Notes: a model not told the origin generated them from the letters alone. A stretch of 64,000 nucleotides of DNA from Pseudovibrio flavus (GCF_009711345.1 NZ_SMMA01000065.1:299541-363540), one strand, 5' to 3'. Numbered from the stretch's first letter, positions 8,708 to 19,505 are shown. Program-made: numbers and translations.

Positions 8708-9742
8708 TTGGCAACCCGTCTACATCATTTGGCAGCAAGCGCGACGCTTCTGCTCTCTTCAGTTTCTATGGCAGGTGCAGCAGAGCACACCTTCAAGCTT
8801 CACCACTTTCTAAGCCCTAAAGCGCCAGCACACACGCAGATGCTCGTGCCGTGGGCGAAGGCCGTTGAAGAAAACTCTGGCGGCTCTGTAAAAATCGAGA
8901 TCTTTCCATCCATGACACTCGGTGGTCGTCCGCCAGAGCTTATCGGTCAGGTGCGTGATGGCGTTGTAGATCTAATCTGGACCGTTAACGGCTATACCGC
9001 GGGCCTGTTTCCTCGCACCGAGGTGATGGAACTGCCAAACGTTTATCGCAACGATCCAAAAGCTGCTAACTTGGCGCTCTACGATATGTTCGAGGATGAC
9101 CTGCGCAGCGAATACAAGGGCGTGGAAGTCATGTTCCTCCACACCCACGCTGGTCAGGGCCTGCACACCACTGATAAGGAAGTGCGCACACCTGACGACA
9201 TGAAAGGCCTTCGCCTGCGCACCCCAACCCGTACAGGCGCATGGGTGATTGAGGCGCTTGGCGCAGCACCTGCTGCAATGCCTGTGCCTGAACTGCCAAC
9301 CGCGCTTCAGAAGGGCGTGATTGATGGTGCGTTCATTCCGTGGGAAATCATTCCACCGCTGAAAATTCAGGAGCAGACCCAGTATCAGATCGAGGGTGCA
9401 GGCAAAGCACGCTTTGGTACAGCAGTCTTTCAGGTTTCTATGAATAAGGACCGTTGGGAGAGCCTGCCGGAAGATGTTCAGAAAGCCTTCCGCGATGCAA
9501 GCGGTCCTGAGTGGTGGGGCAAGGTTGGCGACATCTGGCGTGGCACAGATGACTTCGGCATCAACTTTGCGACCAAAGCTGGCAACACGCATATCACTTT
9601 AAGTGAAGAAGAAACCAATGCCTTTAATGAGGCTCTTGAGCCAGTTGTGAACCGCTGGGTTGAAGAGGTTGCAGAAAAAGGCATCGACGGTCAGGCGCTC
9701 GTAGAAAAGGCGCGTATGCTGGTAGAAAAACACAGCAACTAA
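8708..9742 (+). CDS. dctP: TRAP transporter substrate-binding protein (DctP family)
   Basis: Periplasmic solute receptor of a tripartite ATP-independent transporter. The 344-residue precursor starts at TTG 8708, chosen because GGGGAGGA lies 6 bases upstream and the signal peptide (RLHHLAASATLLLSSVSMAGAAEH) begins right after. The open frame extends further upstream without a ribosome site. Family features include the signature region LRLRTPTRTGAWVIEALGAAPAAMPVPELPTALQKGVIDGAFIPWE with the Arg that normally pairs with the ligand carboxylate. It is the first of three adjacent TRAP genes between the pca operon and pobA, so an aromatic acid such as 4-hydroxybenzoate is a reasonable but unproven substrate. 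Confidence 0.9.
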   Translation: MATRLHHLAASATLLLSSVSMAGAAEHTFKLHHFLSPKAPAHTQMLVPWAKAVEENSGGSVKIEIFPSMTLGGRPPELIGQVRDGVVDLIWTVNGYTAGLFPRTEVMELPNVYRNDPKAANLALYDMFEDDLRSEYKGVEVMFLHTHAGQGLHTTDKEVRTPDDMKGLRLRTPTRTGAWVIEALGAAPAAMPVPELPTALQKGVIDGAFIPWEIIPPLKIQEQTQYQIEGAGKARFGTAVFQVSMNKDRWESLPEDVQKAFRDASGPEWWGKVGDIWRGTDDFGINFATKAGNTHITLSEEETNAFNEALEPVVNRWVEEVAEKGIDGQALVEKARMLVEKHSN

Positions 9743-9743
9743 T

Positions 9744-10253
9744 ATGGCTGCATTTCAAAAACTGGGGCGCACCGGCTTTGCCGGTGCCGCCGAAAAGATC
9801 ATTGTGAGTTGGGCGCTTCTTGGCGGCTTGGTGCTGCTCGGCGTCGTTGGCGTGAACATCTACTCCGTCATTGGCAATATGCTCGGTGCGCCGTTTCCCG
9901 GCGATATCGAGCTGACCCAAATGGGTGTGGTTGTGGCTATTTTCTCGTTTCTGCCATTTTGCCAGATAACGGACAGCAACGTCACAGCCGATATCTTTAC
10001 CAGTAAGGTTAGACCGCGCACGCAGGCGTTCCTTGCACTTCTGGCATCGCTGATCGCATTCGGTTTTGCGCTGCTTCTGCTCTGGCGGATGTACAATGGT
10101 ATGAGCGACCAACGCGAATACGAGTACACCACGACGATCCTGCAGATGCCGATCTGGTTCTCCTATCTTCCTGTTCTTTTTTCGCTGGCTCTCTTAGCGC
10201 TTGCCAGCCTGATAACCCTTAAAGAAAACAGTCAGCATGTAATCGAGGGGTGA
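9744..10253 (+). CDS. dctQ: TRAP transporter small membrane subunit (DctQ family)
   Basis: 169 residues with four hydrophobic segments: ~23-45 (IVSWALLGGLVLLGVVGVNIYSV), ~58-75, ~90-112 and ~135-158, the usual DctQ layout. It lies one base after the receptor gene and four before dctM. It links the receptor to the transport channel. No Shine-Dalgarno is evident, suggesting coupling to dctP. The first codons contain a perfect 8-base hairpin GCACCGGC-TTT-GCCGGTGC (9769-9787), which might protect the 3' end of the dctP message and raise receptor levels relative to the membrane subunits (inference). Confidence 0.9.
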   Translation: MAAFQKLGRTGFAGAAEKIIVSWALLGGLVLLGVVGVNIYSVIGNMLGAPFPGDIELTQMGVVVAIFSFLPFCQITDSNVTADIFTSKVRPRTQAFLALLASLIAFGFALLLLWRMYNGMSDQREYEYTTTILQMPIWFSYLPVLFSLALLALASLITLKENSQHVIEG

Positions 10254-10257
10254 TGCT

Positions 10258-11610
10258 GTGGCTGAAACAGTTGCAATGGGCGTGGGCAGCCTTGCTGTTC
10301 TCGTATTCCTGATAACAATAAGAATGCCAATTGCGTACGCCATGATCCTTGTTGGCGGTGTCGGAATTGCGCTGGTAAATGGTCCCGCTCTGCTGCTCAA
10401 CCAGCTGAAGACACTCGCTTACGGCCAGTTTTCTATCTATGACCTTTCGGTCATTCCACTTTTCATTCTTATGGGGGCGATGGCTGCCAAAACGGGCCTG
10501 AGTAAAGCGCTCTTTAGAGCTGCAAATGCTTGGCTTGGTTGGATGCGCGGCGGCACCGCAATGGCGGCAATTGCATCCTGTGCAGGCTTTGGCGCGGTCT
10601 GCGGATCCTCACTGGCAACAGCCTCCACGATGGGGCGCGTCGCGCTGCCAGAGCTTAAGCGCTACAATTACTCCGGCGCTTTGGCGACGGGTACCCTTGC
10701 CGCAGGTGGTGTTCTCGGCATTCTCATTCCGCCGTCCGTTGTACTCATCATCTACGCGATTATCGTTGAAGCGAACATCGTGACGATGTTTGTAGCTGCG
10801 TTCATTCCCGGCATTCTCGCAGTCATTCTCTTCATGCTGACCATCGCGCTCTACGTGCTGATTAACCCAAAGGCTGGACCAAAGGGCGGCGCGGGATCGC
10901 GGGAAGAGTTTATGGCGGCGACCTTGGGTGTTGTGCCTGTTGTCACTGTTTTCGGACTTGTTATCGGCGGTATCTACTTCGGGCTTTACAATCCAACGCC
11001 CGCCGCTGCTGTTGGCGTTTTTGCAGTTGGTGTGTTTGGGCTTATTCAGCGTAATCTTGGCCTTGGCGATATGGTTGAGGCGCTCAAGGAAACAGCCAGC
11101 ACATCCGGCATGATCTTTATGATCTTGCTAGGCGCAGAACTCCTCAAGATCTTCATGTCCCGTATTGGTTTGCCTCAGGAAACGGCTGCTTGGATAGCAT
11201 CCTCAGGTCTTGAGCCGATGACTGTCCTCATTCTCATCCTTGTGGCGCTTATCTTCTTGGGCTGCCTGATGGATAGTATGTCGATGATGCTGCTTGCTAT
11301 CCCGTTTTTCTGGCCTGTTTTGATGGAGCTGAACGGCGGTCTTTACCAGATGGCCGATGGCGCAGGCTTTGGCATGAGCACCGAGGACCTGAAAATCTGG
11401 TTCGGAATTCTAGCGCTGATTGTCGTTGAGCTAGGGCTGATTACGCCGCCTGTCGGTATGAACGTATTTGTTATTTCGGCGCTTTCTGAGGATACGCCGA
11501 TGAGCGAAACCTTCAAAGGCGTAGCTCCGTTTTTCGCAGCTGAGATTGTGCGCGTGGGCATTTTGCTCTCGTTCCCGATACTCACGCTTTGGCTGCCAAG
11601 CGTCCTGTAA
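10258..11610 (+). CDS. dctM: TRAP transporter large permease (DctM family)
   Basis: The 450-residue, multi-spanning channel subunit that couples solute import to a sodium or proton gradient. Starts at GTG 10258 behind GAGGGG; no in-frame ATG is better placed. Typical DctM blocks are visible: VIPLFILMGAMAAKTGLSKALF (~60-82), GTAMAAIASCAGFGAVCGSSLATASTMGRVALPEL (~98-132), ATGTLAAGGVLGILIPPSVVLIIYAIIVE (~142-170), and near the C-terminus LGLITPPVGMNVFVISAL. It is co-transcribed with dctP and dctQ. Confidence 0.93.
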   Translation: MAETVAMGVGSLAVLVFLITIRMPIAYAMILVGGVGIALVNGPALLLNQLKTLAYGQFSIYDLSVIPLFILMGAMAAKTGLSKALFRAANAWLGWMRGGTAMAAIASCAGFGAVCGSSLATASTMGRVALPELKRYNYSGALATGTLAAGGVLGILIPPSVVLIIYAIIVEANIVTMFVAAFIPGILAVILFMLTIALYVLINPKAGPKGGAGSREEFMAATLGVVPVVTVFGLVIGGIYFGLYNPTPAAAVGVFAVGVFGLIQRNLGLGDMVEALKETASTSGMIFMILLGAELLKIFMSRIGLPQETAAWIASSGLEPMTVLILILVALIFLGCLMDSMSMMLLAIPFFWPVLMELNGGLYQMADGAGFGMSTEDLKIWFGILALIVVELGLITPPVGMNVFVISALSEDTPMSETFKGVAPFFAAEIVRVGILLSFPILTLWLPSVL

Positions 11611-11744
11611 ACGGGACGGGCAGCACCAAAACCATTTATAGGCGCAGGCGTTTTTGTCTGCCACAAAACATCTCAAAAGGGCAGTTGAGGTGAGGGGAGA
11701 GTATTGCTTGATACCGATCTCTCAACATGTCGGGAAGGATTAGC

Positions 11745-12929
11745 ATGGCCGTGAAAACCATGAAAACGCAGGTCGCAATCGTTGGTGGCGGTCCTGCCGG
11801 AATGATGCTCTCGCATATTCTGAGCGAGAACGGCATCGACTGCATAGTCGTGGAGCGGCAGAGCAAAGACTATGTTCTCTCCCGTATTCGTGCTGGTCTG
11901 CTTGAGGCAGGTAGTGTCCAACTGCTTCGCGACCACGGCCTGTCTGAGCGCATGGACAGAGAGGGCAAGGTTAAACGCGGTTCGTGGATAGCTCGTCAGG
12001 GTATGGAAAGCTACTTCATCGATACCGTGAAGTGGACTGGCCAGTCGATGATGGCATATGGCCAAACCAATATTACCGAGGACCTATATGAGGCTCGGGA
12101 AAAAGCAGCAGGCGCTATTATCAACGAGGCAACAGACGTTGCTCTGCATGATGTGAACTCCGATGCTCCTTATCTCACTTTCGAGAAGAGCGGCGACAGC
12201 TACCGATTGGCATGCGATTACATCGCTGGCTGTGACGGTTTCCACGGGCCTAGCCGGAAAGCTATTCCCTCAGACATTCTGCAGGTATTCGAGCGGGTTT
12301 ATCCGTTTGGTTGGCTTGGAATTATGGCAGAAGTTCCGCCGCTTCCGGACCTCGTATATGCCTATCATGAAAGAGGTTTTGCGCTAGCGTCCCAACGCAA
12401 CCCAATGCTGAGCCGGTATTACGTTCAATGTCCGATTTCAGATAGTGTAGAAGACTGGTCAGATGATCGTTTTTGGGAGGAGCTGTTGGCTCGTTTGCCA
12501 GAGGAAGCCGCTAGCCAAGTAGTAACCGGTCCCTCTATCGAAAAGTCCATAGCGCCACTCAGAAGCTTTGTTGCCGAGCCGATGCAGTATGGCCGCCTGT
12601 TCTTGGCCGGAGACGCGGCCCATATCGTGCCGCCAACAGGGGCAAAGGGCTTGAATCTGGCGTTTTCTGATGTGTTTTATCTCTCTCGCGGTTTGATAGA
12701 GACATATAAGTCCAATCAAACTCAGTATTTGGAAGACTACTCAAACACGGCCCTTAAGCGTGTTTGGGCAAGTGAGAACTTCTCATGGCGTATGACACAG
12801 CTCATGCATGTGTTCCCAGATACCGATGCATTTGAAGAAAAAATCCAGCGCAATAACTATGAGCTGCTGCTTTCAAGCGAAGCGCACCAACGTGCAATCG
12901 CAACGGAATACGTCGGCCTTCCGTTCTGA
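11745..12929 (+). CDS. pobA: 4-hydroxybenzoate 3-monooxygenase
   Basis: FAD- and NAD(P)H-dependent hydroxylase turning 4-hydroxybenzoate into protocatechuate, the substrate of PcaGH. The 394-residue length equals the Pseudomonas enzyme. Motifs: FAD dinucleotide fold VAIVGGGPAGMMLSHIL (residues ~8-24), SRIRAGLLEAGSVQLLRDHGL typical of PobA, the DG motif CDYIAGCDGFHGPSR near 160, and GDAAHIVPPTGAKGLNLAFSD near 290 binding FAD. ATG 11745 is preferred over an upstream ATG at 11727 because GGAAGGA lies 5 bases before it. It follows the TRAP genes by ~130 bases. No separate pobR is seen nearby, so PcaQ or a distant regulator may control it. Confidence 0.96.
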   Translation: MAVKTMKTQVAIVGGGPAGMMLSHILSENGIDCIVVERQSKDYVLSRIRAGLLEAGSVQLLRDHGLSERMDREGKVKRGSWIARQGMESYFIDTVKWTGQSMMAYGQTNITEDLYEAREKAAGAIINEATDVALHDVNSDAPYLTFEKSGDSYRLACDYIAGCDGFHGPSRKAIPSDILQVFERVYPFGWLGIMAEVPPLPDLVYAYHERGFALASQRNPMLSRYYVQCPISDSVEDWSDDRFWEELLARLPEEAASQVVTGPSIEKSIAPLRSFVAEPMQYGRLFLAGDAAHIVPPTGAKGLNLAFSDVFYLSRGLIETYKSNQTQYLEDYSNTALKRVWASENFSWRMTQLMHVFPDTDAFEEKIQRNNYELLLSSEAHQRAIATEYVGLPF

Positions 12930-12940
12930 TCCTCAGAACG
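12922..12940 (+). terminator. hairpin at end of pobA
   Basis: CGTTCTGA-TCC-TCAGAACG forms a perfect 8-base stem with a 3-base loop; the pobA stop codon is inside the left arm. No T-run follows, so termination would have to be Rho-assisted or the hairpin may just stabilise the message. Confidence 0.35.
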
Positions 12941-13786
12941 ATCGCATCGATGACAAGGTGGGGCCGCCAACCGTTAGCGGTCCCGTCTTCTGACGCGCAT
13001 CCGCCCCTAAAGTTTGGAGCCACAAGGGGGCGGCAAGTTCTCTGTGTATTGCGGGGGTGCGAAAAGCTCTGTCTTGAACCTGCCTCTTTTGGTGGGCACG
13101 AGCGCACGACTCGCCGTCCGCTATGCGGGTATAATTGGAAATGCAACGCTTTCACGCCCTTGCTTCCTACCTAGCGGCCTTGTGTTTTTATACGCATATC
13201 AACGGGTTAACGAAATTGGAGTGGGCGACCACACTTCAAGCAAACTCTCGGCAATAAAATTGGGATGTTTTAGCCACATTCAGCCAGTTAACTAACGAAT
13301 TAGTTGCAGTTGAGAATGGTATCTCGCCCATGCCTTAGAGAAAATTCACTTTCACCGAAGAATGAATATAGAAACCAAGCTGTGTGTGTTGATACTTGCT
13401 CGTGTTTCTATATGATCCTCATAGTTGTCTAACGTATAGTCAGCTTGTGAGCGCGAAGCGTTCTTGAGGATGCAGAAGTATCCTTAATAAATTCAGATAC
13501 CAGAACCACAATTAATAATAAGGGATCTGTGTCGTTGGAAGAATTTACACATCGTAACTGTTGAGTGCTGAGTTTCACCTCAAATATTTTGTAGGTTATG
13601 CAGCCCTCATAAGAGTTATGTGCCGCTCTTTAAAGCGCCTGCTTGAGGGCTTCTTCCAACAAAGCTTTGGTTGCTGTGGTCGTAACGGCCTAAGGGAGAT
13701 GGGTTCATCGCGCGGATACGCGCAGAACTTGGAGACCTAACTGCAAAAGCAGCCGCAAGCCCATTTCCCGAAAGCTGGAGAGAGAT
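12941..13786. other. long intergenic stretch between pobA and alcohol dehydrogenase
   Basis: About 850 bases with no gene I can support. The short frames (up to 126 aa, mostly minus strand) lack ribosome sites and family features. The section before 13,150 is GC-richer and the rest AT-richer, and I looked for a decayed gene without recognising one. Promoter elements for the downstream dehydrogenase are presumably near 13,600-13,780 but no clear consensus is visible. Confidence 0.5.
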
Positions 13787-14809
13787 ATGGCGCGTACTAT
13801 GAAGGCAGCGGTTGTCCGTGAATTCAACAAACCCCTCTCTATTGATGAAGTCCCCGTTCCCGAAATCGCTCCCGGGAAAATAATCGTCAAAATCGAAGCA
13901 AGCGGTGTTTGCCATACCGATCTCCATGCTGCTGATGGTGACTGGCCGGTAAAACCCAACCCTCCTTTCATTCCTGGGCACGAAGGTGTGGGCCATGTAG
14001 TCAGCGTCGGTAAGGGCGTAACTTCAGTGAAAGAGGGGGATCGCGTCGGCGTGCCTTGGCTTCACACTGCATGTGGTCACTGCAAGTATTGTCTCTCAAG
14101 CTGGGAAACACTTTGTGACCATCAGCAAAACACCGGTTATTCGGTAAATGGCGGCTTTGCTGAATACGTTCTGGCTGATCCAAACTACGTTGGGCACCTT
14201 CCTAAAGGGCTGGATTTTAACACCGCCGCTCCGATCCTGTGTGCAGGCGTTACCGTCTACAAGGGCCTGAAAGAAACCGACACCAAGCCCGGAGATACGG
14301 TTGTAATCTCTGGCATTGGCGGGCTTGGTCATATCGCTATTCAGTATGCGAAAGCGATGGGACGGCATGTCATCGCCGTCGATATTTCCGAAGATAAGAT
14401 GAAGCTTGCTCGTGAGATGGGCGCGGACGCGACGATCAACGCGCTGGAAGTCGATCCTGTCAAAGAAGTGCAAAAACTGTGCGGCGGAGCGGATGGTATT
14501 CTCGTTACTGCAGTCTCTCCAAAGGCGTTTAGTCAGGCCTTGGGAATGCTCGGTAAGCGTGGAACTATGTCTCTGGTCGGTCTGCCACCGGGAACCTTTG
14601 ATCTCGACATCTTCGGCACGGTTCTCAACCGAAAGACAATTCGCGGTTCCATCGTCGGTACTCGGATGGACTTGGCGGAGTGCCTCCAGTTTGCAGGCGA
14701 AGGCGCCGTAAAGGTGCACTACACCACCGAGCCTCTTGAAAACATAAATGACATTTTCTCTCGGATGCGGGCCGGAAAGATCGATGGCCGCATCGTGATG
14801 AACATCTAG
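13787..14809 (+). CDS. adhP: zinc-dependent alcohol dehydrogenase, AdhP type
   Basis: Medium-chain dehydrogenase/reductase of 340 residues, near the length of E. coli AdhP (336), oxidising primary alcohols such as ethanol with NAD+. Catalytic zinc ligands are Cys42 (GVCHTDLHAADGDW), His65 with Glu66 (GHEGVGH) and Cys152. The structural zinc is held by Cys96, Cys99, Cys102 and Cys110 (CGHCKYCLSSWETLC). The coenzyme motif GIGGLG is at 176-181, followed by Asp195 in VIAVDIS, which favours NAD over NADP. Start ATG 13787 follows GGAGAGAGAT. It stands alone, 95 bases before the PTS genes. Confidence 0.92.
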   Translation: MARTMKAAVVREFNKPLSIDEVPVPEIAPGKIIVKIEASGVCHTDLHAADGDWPVKPNPPFIPGHEGVGHVVSVGKGVTSVKEGDRVGVPWLHTACGHCKYCLSSWETLCDHQQNTGYSVNGGFAEYVLADPNYVGHLPKGLDFNTAAPILCAGVTVYKGLKETDTKPGDTVVISGIGGLGHIAIQYAKAMGRHVIAVDISEDKMKLAREMGADATINALEVDPVKEVQKLCGGADGILVTAVSPKAFSQALGMLGKRGTMSLVGLPPGTFDLDIFGTVLNRKTIRGSIVGTRMDLAECLQFAGEGAVKVHYTTEPLENINDIFSRMRAGKIDGRIVMNI

Positions 14810-14904
14810 CTGCAAGAATAGTTGCTGGAGCGGCGGAAGGTCCGCTCCGGCGGCTCAACAATGATAACCGGCGAAATAAAACGTCGGAAAACAGGGAGGC
14901 ACAC

Positions 14905-17430
14905 GTGCCAAGGATTGCGTTAAAGGCGCCGCTGGATGGCGTTTTGTTGCCACTAGAACAAGTCCCGGATCCAGTTTTTGCCGGAAAAATGGTCGGCGAC
15001 GGCATATCCATCGACCCTTTGAATGAAGTGCTCACCGCGCCGTGTGCAGGTAAGGTGACACAGCTTCATCGCGCTGGACACGCTGTCACCCTAACAACCC
15101 CTGAGGGTATGGAAATCATGCTCCATATCGGGATTGACACCGTGAGCTTAAAGGGTGAGGGATTCACTCCCAAAGTGGGTGAGGGCCAGCATGTGTCACT
15201 AGGTGATGAGCTTATCGCTTTTGATGCTGACTATCTCGCCACCCACGCCAAAAGCCTCCTTACTCAAATGATCATCACCAACTCCGATCGGGTGTCCTCG
15301 TTTGAAGCAGCCGAGGGGTTTGTGAAAGCCAAGAGTGATACGGTGCTGACCGTGGAATTTGGCGCTGAACAAGCGAGCGAAAGTGTTGGCGGTCAAAAGG
15401 TTGTCTCTGAGGCGATCCTTATTCCCAATCCGACAGGTCTCCATGCAAGACCGGCGGCAGTCCTTGCCAATCTAGCAAAGAAATTTGAATCCAAAGTGCT
15501 CCTGCAAAGGGGGGATGATCAAGCCAACGCCAAGAGCGTTGTCGCGATTATGGGCCTGAACATCGAGAAGGGAGCCAAGGTTTCTCTGATCGCAGAAGGG
15601 CCAGATGCAGCCGAAGCTATTGAACTCATTGCCCCTGAACTTGCAAACGGTCTGGGTGATGAAGGCGCGGTTCCAGCACCTGCGCCTGCAACAATCGAAA
15701 TTCCTGAGGATAGCCAGCCTGTTCCGGTACCTCGTTCTGATGACCCTAACTTGTTGCTCGGTGTAGCCGCCGCGCCCGGTTTGGCCGTTGGCAAAATTTT
15801 CCAGTACCGCCGGGATGAAATTCAGGTGCCGGAGACGGGCGGTGAGCCGAACGAAGAGCGTCGCCGGTTGGATGATGCGATCAATACCGGTAAAGGGCAG
15901 TTGCAAGCTCTTCAAGCAGAGTTAAGCGCACAGTCTCAGCCGGGTAAGGCTGCAATCTTTGCCGCACATGAAGAGCTGCTGGAAGACCCTGAACTTGGTG
16001 ATGTTTCCGAAAGCGCGATAGCGAAAGGAAAAAGCGCAGAATACGCGTGGAAGCAAGCCTATACGCTAACCGCAGAGCGCCTTGCAGCGCTTCCAAATGA
16101 AGTCCTCGCCGCGCGTGCAACTGACCTTAGAGACGTGGGGCGAAGGGTTCTGGGCATTCTAACAAATAAGCCTGTAGAGCAAGTTGAACTGCCTTTGGAG
16201 TCGGTCATCATCGCTGAAGACCTTACGCCATCAGATACAGCTATGCTCGATAAAAGCCGCGTCGTCGGCATTTGTACCGTTGGCGGTAGTGCAACCTCCC
16301 ACGTCTCAATTCTTGCAAGAGCCTTCGATATTCCAACCGTCGCCGGTATCGAACCACGGGCAATGGACCTTGAAGAAGGCCAAACGGTCATACTGGACGG
16401 CTCCAAGGGCAACATGCGCCTTAATCCGGGCGCTGAGCAGGTCGCAAAGGTCAAGCGAGCTAAGGACCGCTCCGCTGTAAAGAAAGCTGCGGACCTTGCC
16501 AAAGCCAACGAGCCTGCAATCACCATCGACGGACACCGCGTTGAGGTTGTTGCCAATATCGGCGGGCTTGAGGAAGCACAAAAGGCGGTTCAGATGGGCG
16601 CGGAAGGCGTTGGCCTGCTTCGCTCAGAATTCCTCTTCCAGGAGCGTGCATATGCTCCGACCGAGGATGAGCAGGCCTCTATGTACAATGATATTGCAGA
16701 GGCCCTTCAGGGTCGTACGCTCATCATTCGTACGCTCGATGTTGGCGGTGATAAGCCACTGCCGTACCTGCCTCTTCCAAAAGAGGAAAATCCGTTCCTC
16801 GGCATTCGCGGCGTGCGGCTGGCTATTGACCGGCCAGACATCCTGCGTGGTCAAATTAGAGGTATCTTGCGCGTCAACAAAGCCAAGCGTCTTGGCATGA
16901 TGTTCCCGATGGTCTCTACTCTGGCTGAAATCCGCTCCCTTCAAGAAGTGGTCGCGGAAGAAAAAGCCCGCGTTGGCAGAATTGATCCAATCGAGATCGG
17001 CATCATGGTGGAGGTTCCCTCTGCCGCACTTATGGCCGAGCAGTTCGCTGCTGAAGTGGACTTCTTCTCCATCGGTACAAACGATCTGACCCAATACACC
17101 ATGGCCATTGATAGGGGGCACCCTAAGCTCGCCAAAAACGCAGATGCAATGAACCCTGCGGTTCTAAGGCTGATAGCCCAAACTGTAGAAGGGGCTAAAG
17201 CGCACGGAAAGTGGGTAGGCGTTTGCGGTGGTATTGCTGGTGACCCAAGAGCTGTGCCAATTCTGGTTGGTCTTGGCCTTCATGAGCTAAGCGTTAGTGT
17301 TCCGGCTGTCCCTGCCGTGAAGGCGGCCGTTCGCAATTACACCCTGCAACAATGCCAAGAGCTTGCGGAAAAAGCGCTGAAAATGGACAGCGCTGCAGAC
17401 GTTCGTGCTCTGGTTCCAGAAGAAGACTGA
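14905..17430 (+). CDS. PTS multiphosphoryl transfer protein EIIA(Glc)-HPr-EI
   Basis: One 841-residue cytoplasmic protein carries three phosphotransfer modules. EIIA of the glucose class spans 1-~150 with phospho-site His74 in [10 protein letters not shown]; HPr spans ~168-250 with His180 in GLHARPAA; enzyme I spans ~283-841 with His466 in [37 protein letters not shown] and the catalytic Cys774 in [11 protein letters not shown] Pro/Ala linker joins HPr and EI near 255-277. It moves phosphate from PEP to the EIIB of the next gene. Start is GTG 14905 with GGGAGG 5 bases upstream. Architecture is like NagF/FruB-type fusions. Together with ptsG it makes a self-sufficient sugar PTS. Confidence 0.95.
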   Translation: MPRIALKAPLDGVLLPLEQVPDPVFAGKMVGDGISIDPLNEVLTAPCAGKVTQLHRAGHAVTLTTPEGMEIMLHIGIDTVSLKGEGFTPKVGEGQHVSLGDELIAFDADYLATHAKSLLTQMIITNSDRVSSFEAAEGFVKAKSDTVLTVEFGAEQASESVGGQKVVSEAILIPNPTGLHARPAAVLANLAKKFESKVLLQRGDDQANAKSVVAIMGLNIEKGAKVSLIAEGPDAAEAIELIAPELANGLGDEGAVPAPAPATIEIPEDSQPVPVPRSDDPNLLLGVAAAPGLAVGKIFQYRRDEIQVPETGGEPNEERRRLDDAINTGKGQLQALQAELSAQSQPGKAAIFAAHEELLEDPELGDVSESAIAKGKSAEYAWKQAYTLTAERLAALPNEVLAARATDLRDVGRRVLGILTNKPVEQVELPLESVIIAEDLTPSDTAMLDKSRVVGICTVGGSATSHVSILARAFDIPTVAGIEPRAMDLEEGQTVILDGSKGNMRLNPGAEQVAKVKRAKDRSAVKKAADLAKANEPAITIDGHRVEVVANIGGLEEAQKAVQMGAEGVGLLRSEFLFQERAYAPTEDEQASMYNDIAEALQGRTLIIRTLDVGGDKPLPYLPLPKEENPFLGIRGVRLAIDRPDILRGQIRGILRVNKAKRLGMMFPMVSTLAEIRSLQEVVAEEKARVGRIDPIEIGIMVEVPSAALMAEQFAAEVDFFSIGTNDLTQYTMAIDRGHPKLAKNADAMNPAVLRLIAQTVEGAKAHGKWVGVCGGIAGDPRAVPILVGLGLHELSVSVPAVPAVKAAVRNYTLQQCQELAEKALKMDSAADVRALVPEED

Positions 17431-17444
17431 TAGGGAAAGATACC

Positions 17445-19505
17445 ATGGCTGGTAAAGCAATTTTTGACTCTGGTTTCTCCGCCCTTCAGAAAATCGGTAA
17501 GGCGCTTATGCTGCCGGTTTCGGTTCTGCCTGTTGCCGGTATTTTGCTCGGCGTCGGTAGTACAATTGCAGGCGCGGACAACCTCGCCCCTTGGATTATT
17601 GAAATCGGCCGCGTTATGGCTGTTTCCGGCGGTGCGATCTTCACGATCCTACCGCTGATTTTCGCCATCGGCGTTGTTCTCGGATTTACAGAAAATGACG
17701 GTGCAGCGGCGCTCGCGGCCACTGTTGGTTACTTCGTTCTACTGGCAGCTCTCGGCGTTTTTGGCCTCTTGTTCATCAAGCTTTTTGCGCCGGTGGCGCC
17801 GCTCAATATGCCCGGAGATCCGGTTCATATTGAATACGATGCGGGGCAGGAGCGTTTCACCTGTCTGGATGCAGACGGTAGGACGCTTGAGAAGATCAGG
17901 GTTTCGGATACCAACGGCAATGTCTTTGTATGTGAAGGCAGAACTATTCCGTTCTCAATGGAAAACGGCAATGCCTTCTACAAGGTAGAAGAAGGTGATG
18001 TAATCCCGTTCCCACAGGCTCAAGGCCGTCCGGAAATCACCAAGCTCTTCGGTATTGAAACCATCGATACTGGCGTGTTTGGCGGCATCCTCGTTGGTAT
18101 GCTTGCAGCAGCACTCTTCAATCGCTTCTATCGCATTAGCCTGCCACCATATCTTGGCTTCTTTGCCGGTAAGCGTTCGGTACCAATTATTGTTGCTTTT
18201 GCCGCAATCGGCCTAGCTGCAATTCTAGCCATTATCTGGCCGCCAATCGGTACAGCAATTCGAAACTTCGGTGACTGGGCAGCCTACGGAAACCCTGCGG
18301 CGGCGGTTACGATATACGGCGTTGTGGAACGCTTGCTCTTGCCGTTTGGTCTACATCATATCTGGAACGTACCGTTCTTCTTTGAGGTCGGAACCTACGT
18401 TAACCCGCAGACCGGTGAAACGGTACATGGCGTAATCAACCGCTACTTTGCCGGTGATTATGAAGCGGCAATTCTTGGCGGCGGTTTCATCTTCAAGATG
18501 TTTGGCCTTCCAGCAGCAGCGCTTGCAATTGTTCACACCGCCAAGCCGGAAAACAGAGCCCGCGTTGTTGGCCTCATGGCATCAGCTGCGCTTACCTCGT
18601 TCCTGACAGGTATTACCGAGCCACTGGAATTCTCGTTCCTCTTCGTTGCACCTATTCTGTATGTGGTCCATGCAATTCTAGTGGGTTTTGCCTTCCTGAC
18701 CACCTATTTGATGGATGCGCGTCTCGGTTACTCGTTCTCTCACGGGTTCATCGACTACGCATTGTACTTCGTCACGAACATCCGGCCTTGGGTCATCTTA
18801 ATTCTGGGTCCGATCTTCGCGGTGATCTACTATGTTTCGTTCCGTGCATTGATCCTTGCTCGCGACCTGAAAACACCGGGCCGTGAAGACGAGGAGGTTG
18901 ATACCTTCGAGGCTCGCAAAGATGCGGCAGACAACTTCACCAAAGAGCTTGTTCTGGCGTTCGGTGGTCGAAGCAATATCAAGGGTCTGGATGCATGTAT
19001 TACGCGTCTTCGGATTGAGGTCGCCGACGTTGCAAAAGCGAACCCTGCCAAACTTAAGGCACTAGGCGCTTCTGGAGTTCTGCAGGTTGGTAATAATATG
19101 CAGGCGATCTTTGGTACGCAGTCTGAAAACCTGATGACTGACATGAAGCTCTACCTGCAAACGGCAGGGCCTGAGGCTGACCTTCAAGAAGAAGCTGCCG
19201 AGCCATATGTCCAGTACACTGCGACAGATGCAAAGCCACGCATTCTTGATCCTCACGCACCAGAGAAGGTGGAAGCTTTCTTGAAGGCGCTAGGTGGCAA
19301 GAACAATGTATTGCGCGCTGATGCTTGCGCTGAAACGCGCCTGCGCGTAGCGGTTCAAGATCCATCAATGATCAATGAGGGGGCACTACTTGAAGCTGGA
19401 GCCTATGGCCTTCAAACCTTCAAGAACAACGTAGTGCATTTGGTTGTCGGCCTTAATGCCGAGCAATACGCAGGAGAATTGGCCGCAGCGATGACGCGCG
19501 GCTGA
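17445..19505 (+). CDS. ptsG: PTS glucose-type EIICB with inserted loop and second EIIB
   Basis: Membrane permease that imports and phosphorylates sugar, very similar in sequence to E. coli PtsG (opening [86 protein letters not shown]). Start ATG 17445 begins at homology, 14 bases after the upstream stop. At 686 residues it is ~210 longer than PtsG. Residues ~118-207 replace a ~30-residue loop with a polar segment ([21 protein letters not shown]...) between membrane helices. The usual EIIB at ~497-572 has Cys518 ([12 protein letters not shown]) and is followed by a second EIIB-like domain at ~606-684 with Cys628 ([13 protein letters not shown]). Glucose is the most likely sugar, N-acetylglucosamine less so. 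Confidence 0.9.
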   Translation: MAGKAIFDSGFSALQKIGKALMLPVSVLPVAGILLGVGSTIAGADNLAPWIIEIGRVMAVSGGAIFTILPLIFAIGVVLGFTENDGAAALAATVGYFVLLAALGVFGLLFIKLFAPVAPLNMPGDPVHIEYDAGQERFTCLDADGRTLEKIRVSDTNGNVFVCEGRTIPFSMENGNAFYKVEEGDVIPFPQAQGRPEITKLFGIETIDTGVFGGILVGMLAAALFNRFYRISLPPYLGFFAGKRSVPIIVAFAAIGLAAILAIIWPPIGTAIRNFGDWAAYGNPAAAVTIYGVVERLLLPFGLHHIWNVPFFFEVGTYVNPQTGETVHGVINRYFAGDYEAAILGGGFIFKMFGLPAAALAIVHTAKPENRARVVGLMASAALTSFLTGITEPLEFSFLFVAPILYVVHAILVGFAFLTTYLMDARLGYSFSHGFIDYALYFVTNIRPWVILILGPIFAVIYYVSFRALILARDLKTPGREDEEVDTFEARKDAADNFTKELVLAFGGRSNIKGLDACITRLRIEVADVAKANPAKLKALGASGVLQVGNNMQAIFGTQSENLMTDMKLYLQTAGPEADLQEEAAEPYVQYTATDAKPRILDPHAPEKVEAFLKALGGKNNVLRADACAETRLRVAVQDPSMINEGALLEAGAYGLQTFKNNVVHLVVGLNAEQYAGELAAAMTRG

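Noticed and set aside
12941-13786. Possible decayed gene between pobA and the alcohol dehydrogenase
   Set aside because: None of the short frames matches a family I recognise and no broken domain could be pieced together.
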